64,000 bases of DNA. Origin: Cristatella mucedo (taxonomy: Eukaryota > Bryozoa > Phylactolaemata > Cristatellidae). Below, in pieces: positions 10,905 to 21,860 of this stretch. The stretch is taken from NCBI GenBank assembly GCA_009760855.2, contig WPIO01000155.1, positions 485,501 through 549,500 on the forward strand, written 5' to 3'. The translations under genes were made by a program, and so were the position numbers. The number at the start of each line of letters is the position of its first letter. Positions within the stretch are counted from its first letter, which is position 1. The notes beneath the pieces are model-generated. The model did not search any database and had not been told where the DNA came from. It worked only from the letters and a program-made list of their open reading frames with translations.

Positions 10905-11425
10905 TATGACGTAATGTATCTCCACCTGTAATTTTGCAAAGCTACGAAGGCTGTATGGGTGTTCCGTAAGAGAACTGTGTTATAACGGACTCAAAACTCA
11001 GAGCGGCTTTCGCTACGCATTCAGTAGCTAACGGATTTCTCATCTCACGCAACGAAGAGATAGTGGGCAGTACGGCTGAGTCAGGTAGCAGTTGAGGCAA
11101 TGAGTAGCATGGAAGTAGCACTTCGACAGCATGTGCCGTCAGCACGTGAGTTGGTTATATTGCATAAGAGCTGTGGAACTATGTTCCACAGCCTCGACCT
11201 GAGCGGAGCAAGAGCCTGTTTGGCCAACGGTCTTTAAGCAGAAGAATGGAACAGCTAACTTATTATTGTCCACACAGGACGTGAGAGCGCGAGGAAGCTG
11301 AAGCTGGTGCAGCAGTTTAGCTCGGTATGGAGGAGCCAGGCGTTGGCGGGCCTCGTGGGTCCTCGCGCGTAAGAACTTTGCTCTGCATCCGTAGGCCGCC
11401 TCTTCAATGTAGCAGGAGGCGGGCC
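10905..11425 (-). mobile_element. L2-B LINE 3' fragment
   Basis: On the minus strand this reads as the C-terminal block and 3' end of family L2-B. It has the 'ttccattcttctgcttaaag' segment (about 11,228-11,247) and ends at 10,905 with the 'gagatacattacgtcat' terminus. The ORF is destroyed by indels. Confidence 0.7.
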
Positions 11426-11701
11426 TCGACGCCTATCGCCACCATTTATAGTAAAGGCCAAAAAAAAAGAAGTTGCTTCCACCACGCGCCACGAGCCCTG
11501 AGACCCGGGCGGTGCAGGCGTCTTAATCCTGGGCTAAGGGGCGCGCTCATGCGCAGCAGTAAGGCCTAAGGCGCATGCGCACGGAATGGTCGCGAGCGGC
11601 TCGCCGAGGCCGCGGCGCATTCTTCTCTCTCTTCTCTCTCTTCTTTTCTTCTTCTCGTCGAGTCTGCAGCACCAGCAGCAGCAGCAGAATGGGGCTCGAC
11701 G

Positions 11702-11732
<31 letters not shown>

Positions 11733-12079
11733 CCGCCGCCGCTGTCGACGCCGGTCGGTCAGCTGCCGCTCAGTCAGTCACGTGCCAGTCTGCTGCCACT
11801 CAGTCAGTCACGTGCCAGTCTGCTGCCGCCCAGTCGAGCTGACACAACCAGACCGTCCGCAGGTCACTAATGAGAGCATGTGACTGGCTCTGCCGCCGTC
11901 ACCGCCCCGCTGTGCGGTCCATTAGCAGCCCGGGACTAAGCCTTACCAAAAATCACTAAGCCTTACCGAAAGCACTTCGAAGGGCCGATAAGTTCGGCAA
12001 GTTCGACGGCCCCTCTTCACGACCGTACGAGCTGGCGCCGAGCATCCAAGTGACGAAAGATTTCGAACTGCCTGCACTG
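11426..12079. other. GC-rich stretch with NRF-1-like site, C-run and E-box repeats
   Basis: An NRF-1-type GCGCATGCGCAC lies at 11,571-11,582 and a weaker match at 11,545-11,556. Then come a CT-rich stretch, a C-run of about 30 bases (11,702-11,731), and two to three copies of a 35-base unit with CAGTCAGTCACGTGCCAG (11,765-11,840), each with a CACGTG E-box. A 94-102 codon Pro-rich frame over it is probably spurious, so no gene is called. Promoter function is possible. Confidence 0.4.
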
Positions 12080-12546
12080 GATACGGACATAGCCCCCTGG
12101 ACTTTTCCACCCGGACATTTACCTCCTGGGATAGGACATTCCCCCCTCCTGGTATATGGTTTACGGTTTAGAGTTTAGGGTTTTTAGGGTTAAGATTTTA
12201 GGTTTTAGCGTTTAGGGCGTGCTGCGCCCCCGCCGCCTAAATCCACCCTTGCTCGTATTCCACGCTTTTATTAGTGCCTATAAGGGCGTAACTATATCTC
12301 TTGAGCTCGAGATATACTCAGTAGACCTCTTAGGCTTAGCACTCGTTTTCGCCAGCTTTGACGGGTGCGAACGAGTGCCTGGCGGCGTCGAGCAGGACCG
12401 ATCTCCCGCAGGACCGAGCTGTATAGCTGGCCGATGCCGAAGCTGCCACAACCGCTCGCTTCATTAGAAACCATCCTTCCAGTCCATCCATTCTTCTAAT
12501 TCTACTGAGTTGATTTTATTTTAACCGAGCGTGTACTTCATTTGAT

Positions 12547-12624
<78 letters not shown>

Positions 12625-12644
12625 CGTGTTCTTAATAATTACAA

Positions 12645-12905
12645 TAATAATAATGCACTTGATAAAGCGCCCTCAGAGAATTTAATCTCTTTCTAGGCGC
12701 TTTACATTTGCTGCAAAGGGAAATGCAATTGAATGGTAAGTAAAATCATGCTTGAAAAACAAACAAAATGAATAACATGGTTAGGGGTGACATGCACAGG
12801 GTCAGCATGCAAATGTGGTTAGTAGCAGCATGCACAGTGTCAGCACGCATAAGCACATGAAGGACGAATCACAGGGACCCTCTAAATGCTGTCCTAAATA
12901 GGTGT
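12645..12905 (-). mobile_element. L2-A LINE 3' tail fragment inside M1 copy 2
   Basis: The minus strand carries the family tail (GAGATTAAATTCTCTGAGGG, then GCGCTTTATCAAGTGC), preceded by the usual 3' untranslated region with 'cctgtgcatgtcacccctaa'. It lies between the TA/TG tract and the G-rich end of M1 copy 2. Confidence 0.75.
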
Positions 12906-13003
12906 GGTTTAGGGTTTAGGTTCTCAGTTACACGTTCATCAACATAGAGGGGAATTGTCCTACGGGGGGGGGGGAGGATTTCCGGGGAGGGGGGAATGTA
13001 TTG

Positions 13004-13883
13004 TACTATATCTCCGTCTGTAACTCCACAAAGTCATAAAGACCATGTGGGTGTTACGCTGGAGAGTTTTGTATAGCATACTCACAACCTAAGCGGCTTT
13101 CGGTACGCATTCAGTAGCCAACAGACTTCGTCTCACGCAATGAAGAGAAGGTGGGAAGCATAGCAGAGTCAGGAGAGCAGTTGAGGTAGTGAGTGGCATG
13201 GAAGTAGCAGCTCAGGACCGCTGCAAAGAATGAGCCACAGTTGGCGGCATGAGAGTAGTTATCGTTGCGTAAGAACTGTGGAAGCGAGTTCCACAGTCTA
13301 GGACCTGCAGAGCTAAAGCTTCTGTCGCCAACGGTCTTTAAGCAGAAGAATGGAACAGCTAATTGATTGTCCACTCAGGACCTGAGGGCGCGAATAGGCT
13401 GAAACTGATGCAGCAGTTCAGCTAGGTACGAAGGAGCCAAGCCGTGGCGGGCCTCGTGGGTCAGCGTAAGAACTTTGGTCTGTATCCATTGCTCAACCGG
13501 CATCCATCCTAGCTCTTGTAGCAAAGGAGACACGTGCTCAAACCGCTGGGACTTGAAGACCAGCCTTGAAGCCATATTCATAGTCAGCTGCAGTAGCCTA
13601 ATAGCTTTCTTTGGTAGCCCAGCCAAAAGGGGATTACAATAATCAAGCCGAGACAGAACTAAGGAGCTAGTTAAGTGTTTTGCAAGCAACTCTGGGAGAC
13701 AGCTCCTGATCTTGGATAGGGATCGGACGTGATGGCTAGCTGTAGAAGCAGTCTTCTGAGTGAAGCTTTTAAAATTGAGGCAGCTTTCGAAAACGACACC
13801 CTAATTTCGAGCACGTGGTGATGGTCGCACAGCAGCATCACTTATTAGAAGACAAAGCCTTTTAATCCAGCCACAAGCTCATG
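13004..13883 (-). mobile_element. L2-B LINE, 3' half with readable C-terminal ORF
   Basis: The minus strand encodes the region after the RT core. Motifs in order are SRLDYCNPLLAGLP, HVSPLLQELGWMPVEQ, RHGLAPSYLAELLHQF, then after a frame break VPFFCLKTVGDRSFSS, GPRLWNSLPQFLRNDNYS. It ends at 13,004 with 'cggagatatagtacaat'. It lies inside the outer end of M1 copy 2, so it inserted after that unit did. Confidence 0.8.
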
Positions 13884-13957
13884 AATGTCCTAGGGTCCAC
13901 CAGGGGGGAAATGTCCCTGGGAAACGTCCAGGGAGGAAATGTCCTACAACCACCAGC

Positions 13958-14639
13958 ACTCGTCTGACGCCCCCTAAAGTCTTGGCGATTTTAAAAATAA
14001 TGACTCCTGAATTCTAAAAGAAAAGACTCCTCATGTGTCGCAATTCGCAATATAAAAAAAGCTATAAACCTTCGTGTAAAGGAGAGTCGGTCATACGTTG
14101 AGGACCTCAAGTTGTCCGAGAGCTTTACTCTGCAGCCGGTGCCCTACGCCCGAGCTCACAGCTCACTGCTGCCGTCGTATGAACAGCTCTGCACAAGGGC
14201 GCATTGACTTTTTATGAAGGTGCAGGCATTCTTGATCGGTGCAAAGCTGTCTGCTGCGGTCGAATTTCCCACCAGTTGCTTCAATGCTGCTCCGGCTTTT
14301 CGCTGGCAGTGCAGCTCAGTGCTTCGAGGCTTAGGCGGGACCGAGGCTCAGCCGGCCTCGGTCCCGCCACTCCTCGGGGCAGAGGCACGCAGTGAGACCT
14401 TTCGGCGCCCGAGGACAAAGCTACAAATGGCGGCCCTCCCTTTGTCAAAATTGCTGCAAAATAGCTCCACCACAGAGGAAATGCAGAAACCACATGCTTG
14501 CAGGCATGCTATGTCAAGAAAGTTGTATTAACTGCAGTACAGGTGAAAGGTAACGATGGCGGCTTTATCTTATGTAAATTTGTCTGGCCTTAAATGTGGC
14601 AAACTGGTATGCTCTAGTTAGAAAGTCAATATTTTTGAG
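13958..14639. other. Unassigned intergenic sequence
   Basis: No gene recognised. Plus-strand frames at 14,204-14,531 show no domain. A GC-rich inverted motif around 14,325-14,360 (cttaggcgggaccgaggct/cggtcccgcc) could form a hairpin. Confidence 0.35.
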
Positions 14640-15895
14640 TGTTTCTTTCTCTCTTCTTAACAAGGCCAAATCGGATAGTCTACCTTACTCCATTGATGCT
14701 CTCTAAAGACGGGATAATCTTCAGCTTGCTAAAGGCACGTTCACAACTGGCCACTGATACAGTAATGTGATAAGTACTTGCATGGCAACTCTCAAATTAG
14801 GAAACACATCTTCTTCAAAACTGACAATGATAGACTTGATTTCCAGTGGTGTCTTTAGTGCCGAGTCGTGACATGTGGCAAGAAGCATTTTACAGTGACG
14901 CACATCGTTGTACAACTCTGGTCCATCAACGTCTGAACAATAGATTCGTCCAAGATCTAGACATTGCTGGCAGAATTCGGTCTGGTCAAGTGTCCTCAAA
15001 AGCTTTGCAACTTCCAGCAAGAAACCAAATTTAGCATTACGAACTGTGAGCCGGGCAAACCTAATTTCTTATCAGAGGAGACAGTATGTCTATGCTGTCC
15101 TTTACTGAATGCATACCGAAAGCCGCTTAGGCTGTGAGTGTGCTATACAAAACTCTCCTGCATAACACCCACATGGTCTTTATGGCTTTGTGGAGTTACT
15201 GACGGAGATACATTACATTACTGTTCTTGAAATCTCCTCCTCTACTGTGAGACCAGCTCATGAGATGGCTTTCCAGGCTTCCGGCCTCCAGGCTTCCGGT
15301 GTCCTTCGGCAGAGTATTCATTCAACTGCAGCTCCCCACATTTGACATCTCCTTGTGTGATCTGGTAATGAGTCTTGGCACAGGTCTCCTGGAAGTCTTG
15401 GCAACTCAATCTCGGGAGAGTGAAAGCCTCAGTAGGCATCCTTGAAAGTTTACCTGGATCCTGCAGTGTTTTCTGAACTCGGTCAATTTTTCTTAAGATG
15501 CTGTACCAAAATGGCACAACAGACCAAACATAAATAAATTTCAAAACACAAGGCAGGAAACTGCCAGCTCTACTTCTTGTTTCAAGTGTTCTACTTGTGT
15601 CCTCAGGCAGTTGCTCCAAAAGACGTACAATGCTGTTCAGGCCATCATTGATTTCTTTCACAGCCTCCTTGCTCTCCACCTTGTTGTAGAGTCCAGTTTG
15701 ACAGTGAAGGCTAAGACTGTCTTTAGTTCTTCCCACCTCATAGCTGACGTTGAAAAGAATAAGTGGGCGCTCTTTGGTGTTCCCAAAAAGGTCAGGGACA
15801 ACTGGATCTCGACTTTCAGCATGAACTCCTGCCAGGTTCTCCTGCTGTGGTTATCACAGTTAACAGAAATTGCCTTTTTATATCTGGGCAATATT
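14640..15895 (-). pseudogene. hAT-superfamily transposase remnant (ZMYM1/TTF-type-like)
   Basis: The minus strand retains diagnostic pieces of a hAT transposase in several frames. In order: FFSTSAMRWEEL and DSTTRWRARR (about 15,770-15,660), the 'TTRW' box of this transposase group. Then, after a frameshift, EAVKEINDGLNSIVRLLEQL and the helical stretch FLPCVLKFIYVWSVVPFWYS. After an inserted LINE tail comes KFGFLLEVAKLLRTL, and VFPNLRVAMQVLITL, and finally ASCERAFSKLKIIPSLES (near 14,720-14,670), the C-terminal hAT dimerisation motif, with a frame break. Frameshifts, stops and the insertion at 15,090-15,228 make it non-functional. The assignment rests on family knowledge of hAT/ZMYM1-like proteins. 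Terminal inverted repeats were not found. Confidence 0.7.
15090..15228 (+). mobile_element. L2-B LINE 3' terminus inserted in hAT remnant
   Basis: The sequence runs 'gaatgcataccgaaagccgc' through 'cctgcataacacccacatgg' to 'acggagatacattacatta', the 3' end of L2-B. It is severely 5'-truncated and interrupts the transposase remnant. Confidence 0.8.
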
Positions 15896-16144
15896 CTCTT
15901 TTGAACACATTACACGCGGCCAGACACAACGGCTGCGTTGTAGTAGCGAAGCCAGTAAACCTAGAGCTAGTGTGCTGTAATAATGTGACGGCATTTAGCC
16001 GCGACACTCTGGCTCACCATTGACACAGCATAGCAGGCCCTTGCTTGCCCTTGACGTGACACAGCCCGCTTGATAGTTGGCAGGATGGGGTGAACGGCCG
16101 CTTGCTTGTTGTGCTTCGTGCACAAGCCAAATACGCGGTGGTTA

Positions 16145-16618
16145 ATAATAATAATACACTTGATAAATCGCTCTCAGAGAACTCAATCTCTTTCAAGATG
16201 CTTTACATTTACTGCAAAGGGAAACGCGATTGAATGGTGAGTGGTATCATGCTTGATGAACAACAACATGAATAGCATGGTTAGGGGTGACATGCACAGG
16301 GTCAGCATGCAAGTGTGGGTTAGTGGCAACATGCACAGTGTCAGCATACATAAGCACATGAAGGACGAATCACAGGGACTCACTAAATGCTGTCGTAAAT
16401 AGGTGTGTTTTCCAGTTCTCTTTAAATGTGGTCAAGTCAGGGGATGTTCTGACGCAAGTCTGGAGTGAGTTCCAGGCTTTGGGAGCATGCTAAATAAATG
16501 TCTCAGAAGGATTTGAGGTTTGTACGAGGTATTGGTAAACTGTTGAATTCTGAAAAGCAGGTGGTACGATGCTTGGCCGGGTGGGAAAGTAGATCCTAGA
16601 GATAGGTAGGAGCCAAAG
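16145..16618 (-). mobile_element. L2-A LINE 3' fragment, head-to-head with next copy
   Basis: The minus strand has the family tail at 16,145-16,200 and 3' untranslated sequence to about 16,430. It also has the end of ORF2 (HPAS-FCLSYL-like frames, CSKAWNSLQTCVRTSPDL-type wording) up to 16,618, where it meets the 5' edge of a plus-strand copy with no spacer. Confidence 0.75.
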
Positions 16619-18660
16619 ATGCACAATCTAAAAATGCCGATGTCGACGATCAACCATCACCTCAACCGGTCCCAGACTAGATCCTTACTTGATGATCCGT
16701 GTGATGATCTAGCCGATCGCTTCTCTCGATTCTTTGTGCAGAAGATAGACAAGATCTGGGAGTCCATCCCTGCGATGACAACATCCCCCCTAAAATGTTG
16801 TTCCCTGATTCCTGGCTGCACCTCAACGTCTACATTTAAGCAGGTCACTAGTGATCTCGTCCTGAAGTTCAAAGCCCAATCAAAGAAGACAGCAAGTCCT
16901 TTGGACCCTATTCCCACTGTCCTGCTCCTATGTTGTGTTGATCTGCTGCTGCCATGCATAACTAACATTATTGATATGTCATTAGCCCCAGGTCATGTCC
17001 CAGCACCTTTCATAAAAGCTGTAGCCAGGCTACTTCTTAAGAAAGTAACACTAGACCAAGAGAGCTTGAGCCACTACCGCCCAGTCTCCCTTCTACCATT
17101 CTGATCAAAGACACTGGAACGGGTCGTGGCGGACAAGCTGAACTCATATATTGAAACTTCAAACCTTGCTAGTAAGTTCCAGTCGGGCTGTAGAGCCAAT
17201 CACTCAACAGAATCAGCATAGCTTAGGGTGTATAACGACCTACTTAGGAATGCAGACATAGGTAAAGTGTCTCTGCTTATTTTGCTTGATCTTTCTTAAG
17301 CTTTTGATACTATTGATCACATAGTTCTTCTAGAGCACCTCTTATCTCGCCTGGGCATCACTGGCACTGCTCTGCATGGTTCAGATCGTATCTCAGTGGG
17401 AGACTCCAGTGTATTGACGTGAATGGACAAAGATCATCGGAGGTACCTCTGTCATGTCTGAAATAGCAGCTCGAACTCTTTCAACTCACTTGCTGCATGT
17501 ATTGATGACATCCACACATGGATGGCAGCAAATTTTCTAAAACTAAACGATGATAAAACTAACTTACTAGTTATGGGTAAACCCGGTTGATTCATAAATG
17601 GGAAAGGCTGACGCTCAAAATTGGCTCAGCTAGCATATCGCCGAGCTGGTTTGGTCTAGCGGTTAAGGTACTCGCCCCGACCAAGGTCTGACTGAGGTCG
17701 TGGGCTCGAGCCCCGATGCATATGTGAAGCGCCTGAATAGAGATTAGGTTCTCTTGGGGCGCTATATAAATGAATTATATATAAATACATATCTTCTGTG
17801 GAATCAGCACGAAATCTAGGTGTCGTGTTGCAAAGTGACTTCTCGTCAGACGACCGCATCAGCTCCACAATCAAGTCTGCCTACTTTCAGATACATAACA
17901 TTGCTGAAATGTGGGCTTGTTAAGATAAGGATACCACGTCTAAGTTGGTCCATGCATTTGTGACATCTCACCTCGACTTCTGTAACTCACTACTTGCTGG
18001 CCTACCGGCCTGTGCAATCAAGCGATTACAGATGGTGCAAATCTCTGCAGCTAGGCTTTTCTGTCGTGAGCGTCGCAGTTGCCACATCACACCAGTTCTG
18101 GCCGACCAGCACTGGCTACAAGTCAAGCAATGGATCGACTTCAAGGTTTGTGTTGTCGCTCAATTTTAGGTCACTTCATTCTTTGGCCCCATCAGATCTA
18201 CTCCCCACCAGGCCAAGCATCGTAACACCCACTTTTCGGAATCCATTAGTTTACCAATACCTCATACAAACCTCAAATCCTTTGGAGACTGTGCATTTAG
18301 TTCTTATGCTCCCAAAGCCTGGAACTCACTCATGACTTGAGTCAGAATATCCTCTGACTTTACCACATTTAAAAAGAACTTAAAAACACACCTATTTAGG
18401 ACAGCTAGTGGGTCCCTGTGATTCGTCCTTCACGAGCTTGTGAGTGCTGACACTGTGCATGCGGCCACTGACCACACTTGCGAGCTGATCCTGTGCATGT
18501 CACCCCTAACCATGTTATTCCTGTTGTTTATCAAGGATGATATTACTCGCCATTCAATCGCGTTTCCCTTTGCAGCAACTGCAAAGCGCCTAGAAAGAGA
18601 TTGAGTTCTCTGAGGGCGCTTTATCAAGTGCATTATTAATAATATTGATATTATTATTAT
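16619..18660 (+). mobile_element. L2-A LINE, longest readable RT N-terminal copy
   Basis: The plus strand encodes a 161-codon open stretch (16,619-17,104) covering the linker and RT N-terminus, ending SHYRPVSLLPF, the canonical L2/CR1 RT box. After a stop it continues with TLERVVADKLNSYIETS and SLLILLDLS-AFDTIDH (about 17,270-17,320). The YADD region is deleted near 17,465. SINE-1 interrupts it at 17,641-17,800. The C-terminal region ([33 protein letters not shown]) and 3' tail with (ATT)n follow to 18,660. Not active. Confidence 0.8.
17641..17800 (+). mobile_element. SINE-1, best-preserved copy, nested in L2-A
   Basis: Begins CCGAGCTGGTTTGGTCTAGC with an A-box-like TGGTCTAGCGGTTAAGG, followed by the B-box-like GGTCGTGGGCTCGAGCCC. 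It ends with the L2-A-type tail (GAGATTAGGTTCTCTTGGGG, CGCTATATAAATGAATTAT). The flanking LINE has CATATC on the left and ATATC on the right, consistent with a short target-site duplication. Confidence 0.85.
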
Positions 18661-18662
18661 TA

Positions 18663-19150
18663 TAAAGAATGAAGTGTCTTAAAAGTGAGCGACAAAACCT
18701 TGAAGTCGATCCGTCGCTTGACTGGTAGCCAGTGCAGGTCAGCGAGAACTGGTGTGATGGGGCAGCTTTGCTGCTCACGACAGACATGCCTAGCTGCAGA
18801 GTATAGCACCAGCTGTAAGCACCTGTTTGCATATGCCGGTAGGCCAGCAAGCAGTGAGTTACATAAGTCAAGACGGGATGTCACAAATGCATGGACCACC
18901 TTAGACCTGGTATCCTTATCTAAACAAGCCCAAATTTTTAGGAATGTGTTGTATCTGAAAGTAGGTAGACTTGACTGTGGAGCTGATGTGGTTGTCTAAG
19001 GAGAGGTCACTTTAGAGCATGACACCTAGATTTCGAGCTGATTCAACAGGAGATATGCTGGCAGAGCCAATTTTGAGCATTAGCCTTTCCAATTTCTGAA
19101 TCACACTGGGGTTTGCACATAATCTTGTCTATCTTCCATTTTGTCTATCT
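18663..19150 (-). mobile_element. L2-A LINE fragment, tail-to-tail with previous copy
   Basis: The minus strand encodes the same C-terminal block ([58 protein letters not shown]) and lacks the 3' tail. It abuts the (ATT)n end of the plus-strand copy, so the two form an inverted pair able to fold back on itself. Confidence 0.75.
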
Positions 19151-19939
19151 TCCGGACAAAGAAGCTAGAGAAGCGACCAGGTAGATCATCACAAGGACCA
19201 TCAGGAAGGAGCTAATATGGGAGATCGTTGAGGAGACGGTTGATCTTTGACGTCAGCATTTTTGGATTGTGCGTCTGCGATTCAAGACTGTTTTAACAGA
19301 AGCTAGACTTGGCCTTTGCAAGGACCGATTGGTATGACTCACAATGGTCCTAGTATGCCTGTCGATGGACAGTCAGTCCTGATCTTTTGTGTGCTGTTTC
19401 AAGCTTGGGCTTAGTAGACCCTGCTAGTTTAATGTCTGTGGTAAACCATAGGCCGTCTGGGCGAGGGCGCACAATGCGCTTAGTCAAAGGTCTAGCTACC
19501 TAGAGGTCGGAGGTCTAGCTACCTAGAGGTCAGAGGTCTAGCTACCTAGCTCACTATCGAGGCTCAATCAAACATCCGATCGAAATGCGTGTCGTTGCGG
19601 CATATTGGACATCGTAGTAGACCGCCGGTACTCGTACACGTACACCGGTACACGTAGTAAACCGCCGGTACCTTCTTTGCTTCAACTAGAAAGTCGCTAC
19701 AAACGGGGCAGCAGCTTGCCCTCTACGAAGCTCGTGAAACTATGCAAGCCCGACGTGCCTGCATGCATCTCCCTCGGTATTTGGAGCACTTACCCTGCGG
19801 TTTCGACTGCAGTGCACGAAAGCCTGGAGCTGAATTCATGCACCATTCAGCTGACCGGCTCAGCGTGCGGAGTATTTACAATTGTTGAGATCTAATGGGA
19901 CCGGCTCTGAAAATATCGTATCGAGATGAGTGGCGGTGA
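19151..19939. other. Unassigned; short 26-bp triplication
   Basis: No gene recognised. At 19,489-19,552 there are three copies of a unit containing GGTCTAGCTACCTAG. A 96-codon frame at 19,605-19,895 has no recognisable domain. Confidence 0.4.
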
Positions 19940-20075
19940 AGTGGAACCACCGTTTGGCCCAGTGGTAAGGTGCTGGCCTTTAATGACCAAGGTCATGTGC
20001 ACGCGTCCTGCGGCCTGGATAGAGATTACGTTCTCTTACGGAGCTATCCAAATGACATGCCTGTACATAGTAGAT
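19940..20075 (+). mobile_element. SINE-1, diverged copy
   Basis: 'gtttggcccagtggtaaggt' matches the A-box region, 'aatgaccaaggtcatgtgc' follows, and the tail reads 'agagattacgttctcttacg' then 'gagctatccaaatgac'. Part of the B-box region is lost. Confidence 0.6.
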
Positions 20076-20930
20076 GAAAATAAACGGATAAAAGAGAATC
20101 AAAAGCCGGTGAGGTCAGCAGCCATTCACAGGACTTTGACAGGAAACAGCAGCCACAGTCACACATCACACACAGAGCTGCCTGACAAAGGCACCCGGGG
20201 CTCTCAGCGAGCTGCCAGCTCTCAGCTAACTCAGCTTACATCATCGTATCCACCTCCAGTCGACAGCTAGCAATATGCAGAGCAGATGTGAGCGAGCTTA
20301 ATTGGCTCTATTTAATTTGCAGACCGACCGGTGGCCTCGTTAGGTTGGTCTCGGCAGCTGAGAACGCCCCTGAATGGCAAAACGTCGAGCTGCAGCAGCA
20401 GACAGAGCTTCTCCTGCCCCACCCACTCACCCACGATAGCCTCACGGAAAAGCCAGACAAATGGCCTCGAGAAAAGCCAAACAAAGCCTGACGAAAAACA
20501 CCAGAACCGCTGCTGCCGGGAGAGAGCTTGAGTCAACTGGTACAAGGAGTCGTCGTCTAGCCGAAATGCAGCCGTGACGTCGGAGTGGCACCATGCATCG
20601 CTAGAGCAGTGGTCCCGCGGGTTGCCCTCACCAGCACAGAGCAGCCAGCTCTGGCCTTCACTTTTGGTCCAACCGATACGGCTGCTGCTTGTTTGCAGCA
20701 GCCTGCACTTGCCCAACTCACTACTACACCATTGATTTTGCTCGAGTCAGGTTGCGTTGGGGACAGTGGTTGGGTAGCCGTGGGCGGCGACTGCAGGGGC
20801 TAGCGGGCTATGCTTACATGGGGTAAGATGGGCTCCATCGGTTTGAGAGCTCTGGGCTCTTGCAACGCTGCAGACCAGGCAGGAGCGGCCGGAGCTCTGG
20901 GCAAGTCAGGCAGATCGCACTTGTAATACT
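20076..20930. other. Unassigned intergenic sequence
   Basis: Overlapping frames of 60-134 codons on both strands; none shows a recognisable domain or splice structure. Confidence 0.35.
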
Positions 20931-21140
20931 AGCAGAGGAGTCACGGGGAGACAGTGATACGGAAAGATAGTCAGAGAGACACTGCAGAGAGACACGGGAA
21001 ATAGATTGAGGGAGCTGTTGAGAGAGAGATAGAAAGAAAGAGAGAGAGAGAGAGAGAGACAGAGAGAGACAGAGAGAGAGAGACAGAGAGACAGAGAGAC
21101 AGAGAGAGAGAGACAGAGAGAGAGACAGAGAAAGAGGGGA
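20931..21140. repeat. Purine-rich (GA)n-type microsatellite
   Basis: Mostly GAGAGA and GACAGAGA words, strongest at 21,025-21,138. It gives Leu/Ser-rich artefact frames on the minus strand. Confidence 0.9.
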
Positions 21141-21594
21141 AGGAAGGGCACAGAGAATGAGACTCGGCCTCCACAGCTGTCTACAGTACTGCCAGGACCA
21201 CACACTGCATGGTATATAGTCTGTAGGTAGCCGGAAATCTCACAGAGTGATAATGCACATCATTCTCATATTTCGGTCTGCAGAATCCAGTGCTGTGCAT
21301 TCCACTGTGCCACTAACACCCGTGCCTAGCACATTTGCAAGGCAGGTGGGGGAGGCACATGTGTGTAGCAGGTTCTGATGATCCCTCCTCAGGGGGCTTG
21401 AGGTCTCCCAGGGCTCTGCATTGTGACGGAGCACCTGCCACAAAGCTGTCAAGACAATAGAGCAGGAGGCAGCAACCTTTTGCAGATATTAGCGGTCTAG
21501 CAGATTCTTTCGTGCAGCTAGACGACTGGCTACCTTTGACGGGGGGGGGCCGCTTTGTAATTTCTTCCTCCTGCATAATATTCTTGCTTCTGAC
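21141..21594. other. Unassigned intergenic sequence
   Basis: No gene seen. A G-run of ten bases lies at 21,540-21,549. Confidence 0.35.
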
Positions 21595-21860
21595 AGAGAT
21601 GCTTGATAGGTGATGCTTCAGCACCTTGATAGGTGATGCTTCAGCACCTCGATAGGTGACGCTTCAGCAGCTTGATAGGTGATGCTTCAGCACCTCAATA
21701 GGTGATGCTTCAGCAGCTTGATAGGTGATGCTTCAGCACCTCAATAGGTGATGCTTCAGCAGCTTGATAGGTGATGCTTCAGCACCTTGATAGGTGATGC
21801 TTCGGCACCTTGATAGGTGATGCTTCAGCACCTTGATAGGTGATGCTTCGGCACCTTGCC
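21595..21860. repeat. 23-bp minisatellite, about 11 units
   Basis: Head-to-tail units with core TTGATAGGTGATGCTTCAGC ending CAC or CAG. Variation is mostly CACC/CAGC and TTGAT/TCAAT, which alternate in a higher-order pattern over part of the array. There are no unique spacers. Confidence 0.9.

Larger units (their letters stand above)
12080..13957 (-). mobile_element. MITE-like unit M1, copy 2, inverted and twice interrupted
   Basis: Reverse-complement counterpart of 7,706-8,512. From inside outward it has G-rich words with TCCGTATCC (12,080-12,150), TTTAGGG-like repeats (12,160-12,215), the shared core (12,219-12,545, including GATTTTATTTTAACCGAGCG) and a TA/TG tract (12,550-12,620). An L2-A tail insertion follows (12,645-12,905), then G-rich words (12,930-13,000). 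An L2-B LINE is inserted at 13,004-13,883. The outer end is GGGAAACGTCC...GGAAATGTCCTACAACC (13,900-13,957). The matching outer ends on the two copies support the boundaries. Confidence 0.6.

Noticed and set aside
16145..18660. Twin-priming inversion of one LINE
   Set aside because: The inverted upstream piece is itself a 3' end with a tail, whereas twin priming inverts the 5' part; two separate insertions fit better.
21595..21860. CRISPR-like repeat array
   Set aside because: Direct tandem repeats without unique spacers in an animal genome; it is a minisatellite.
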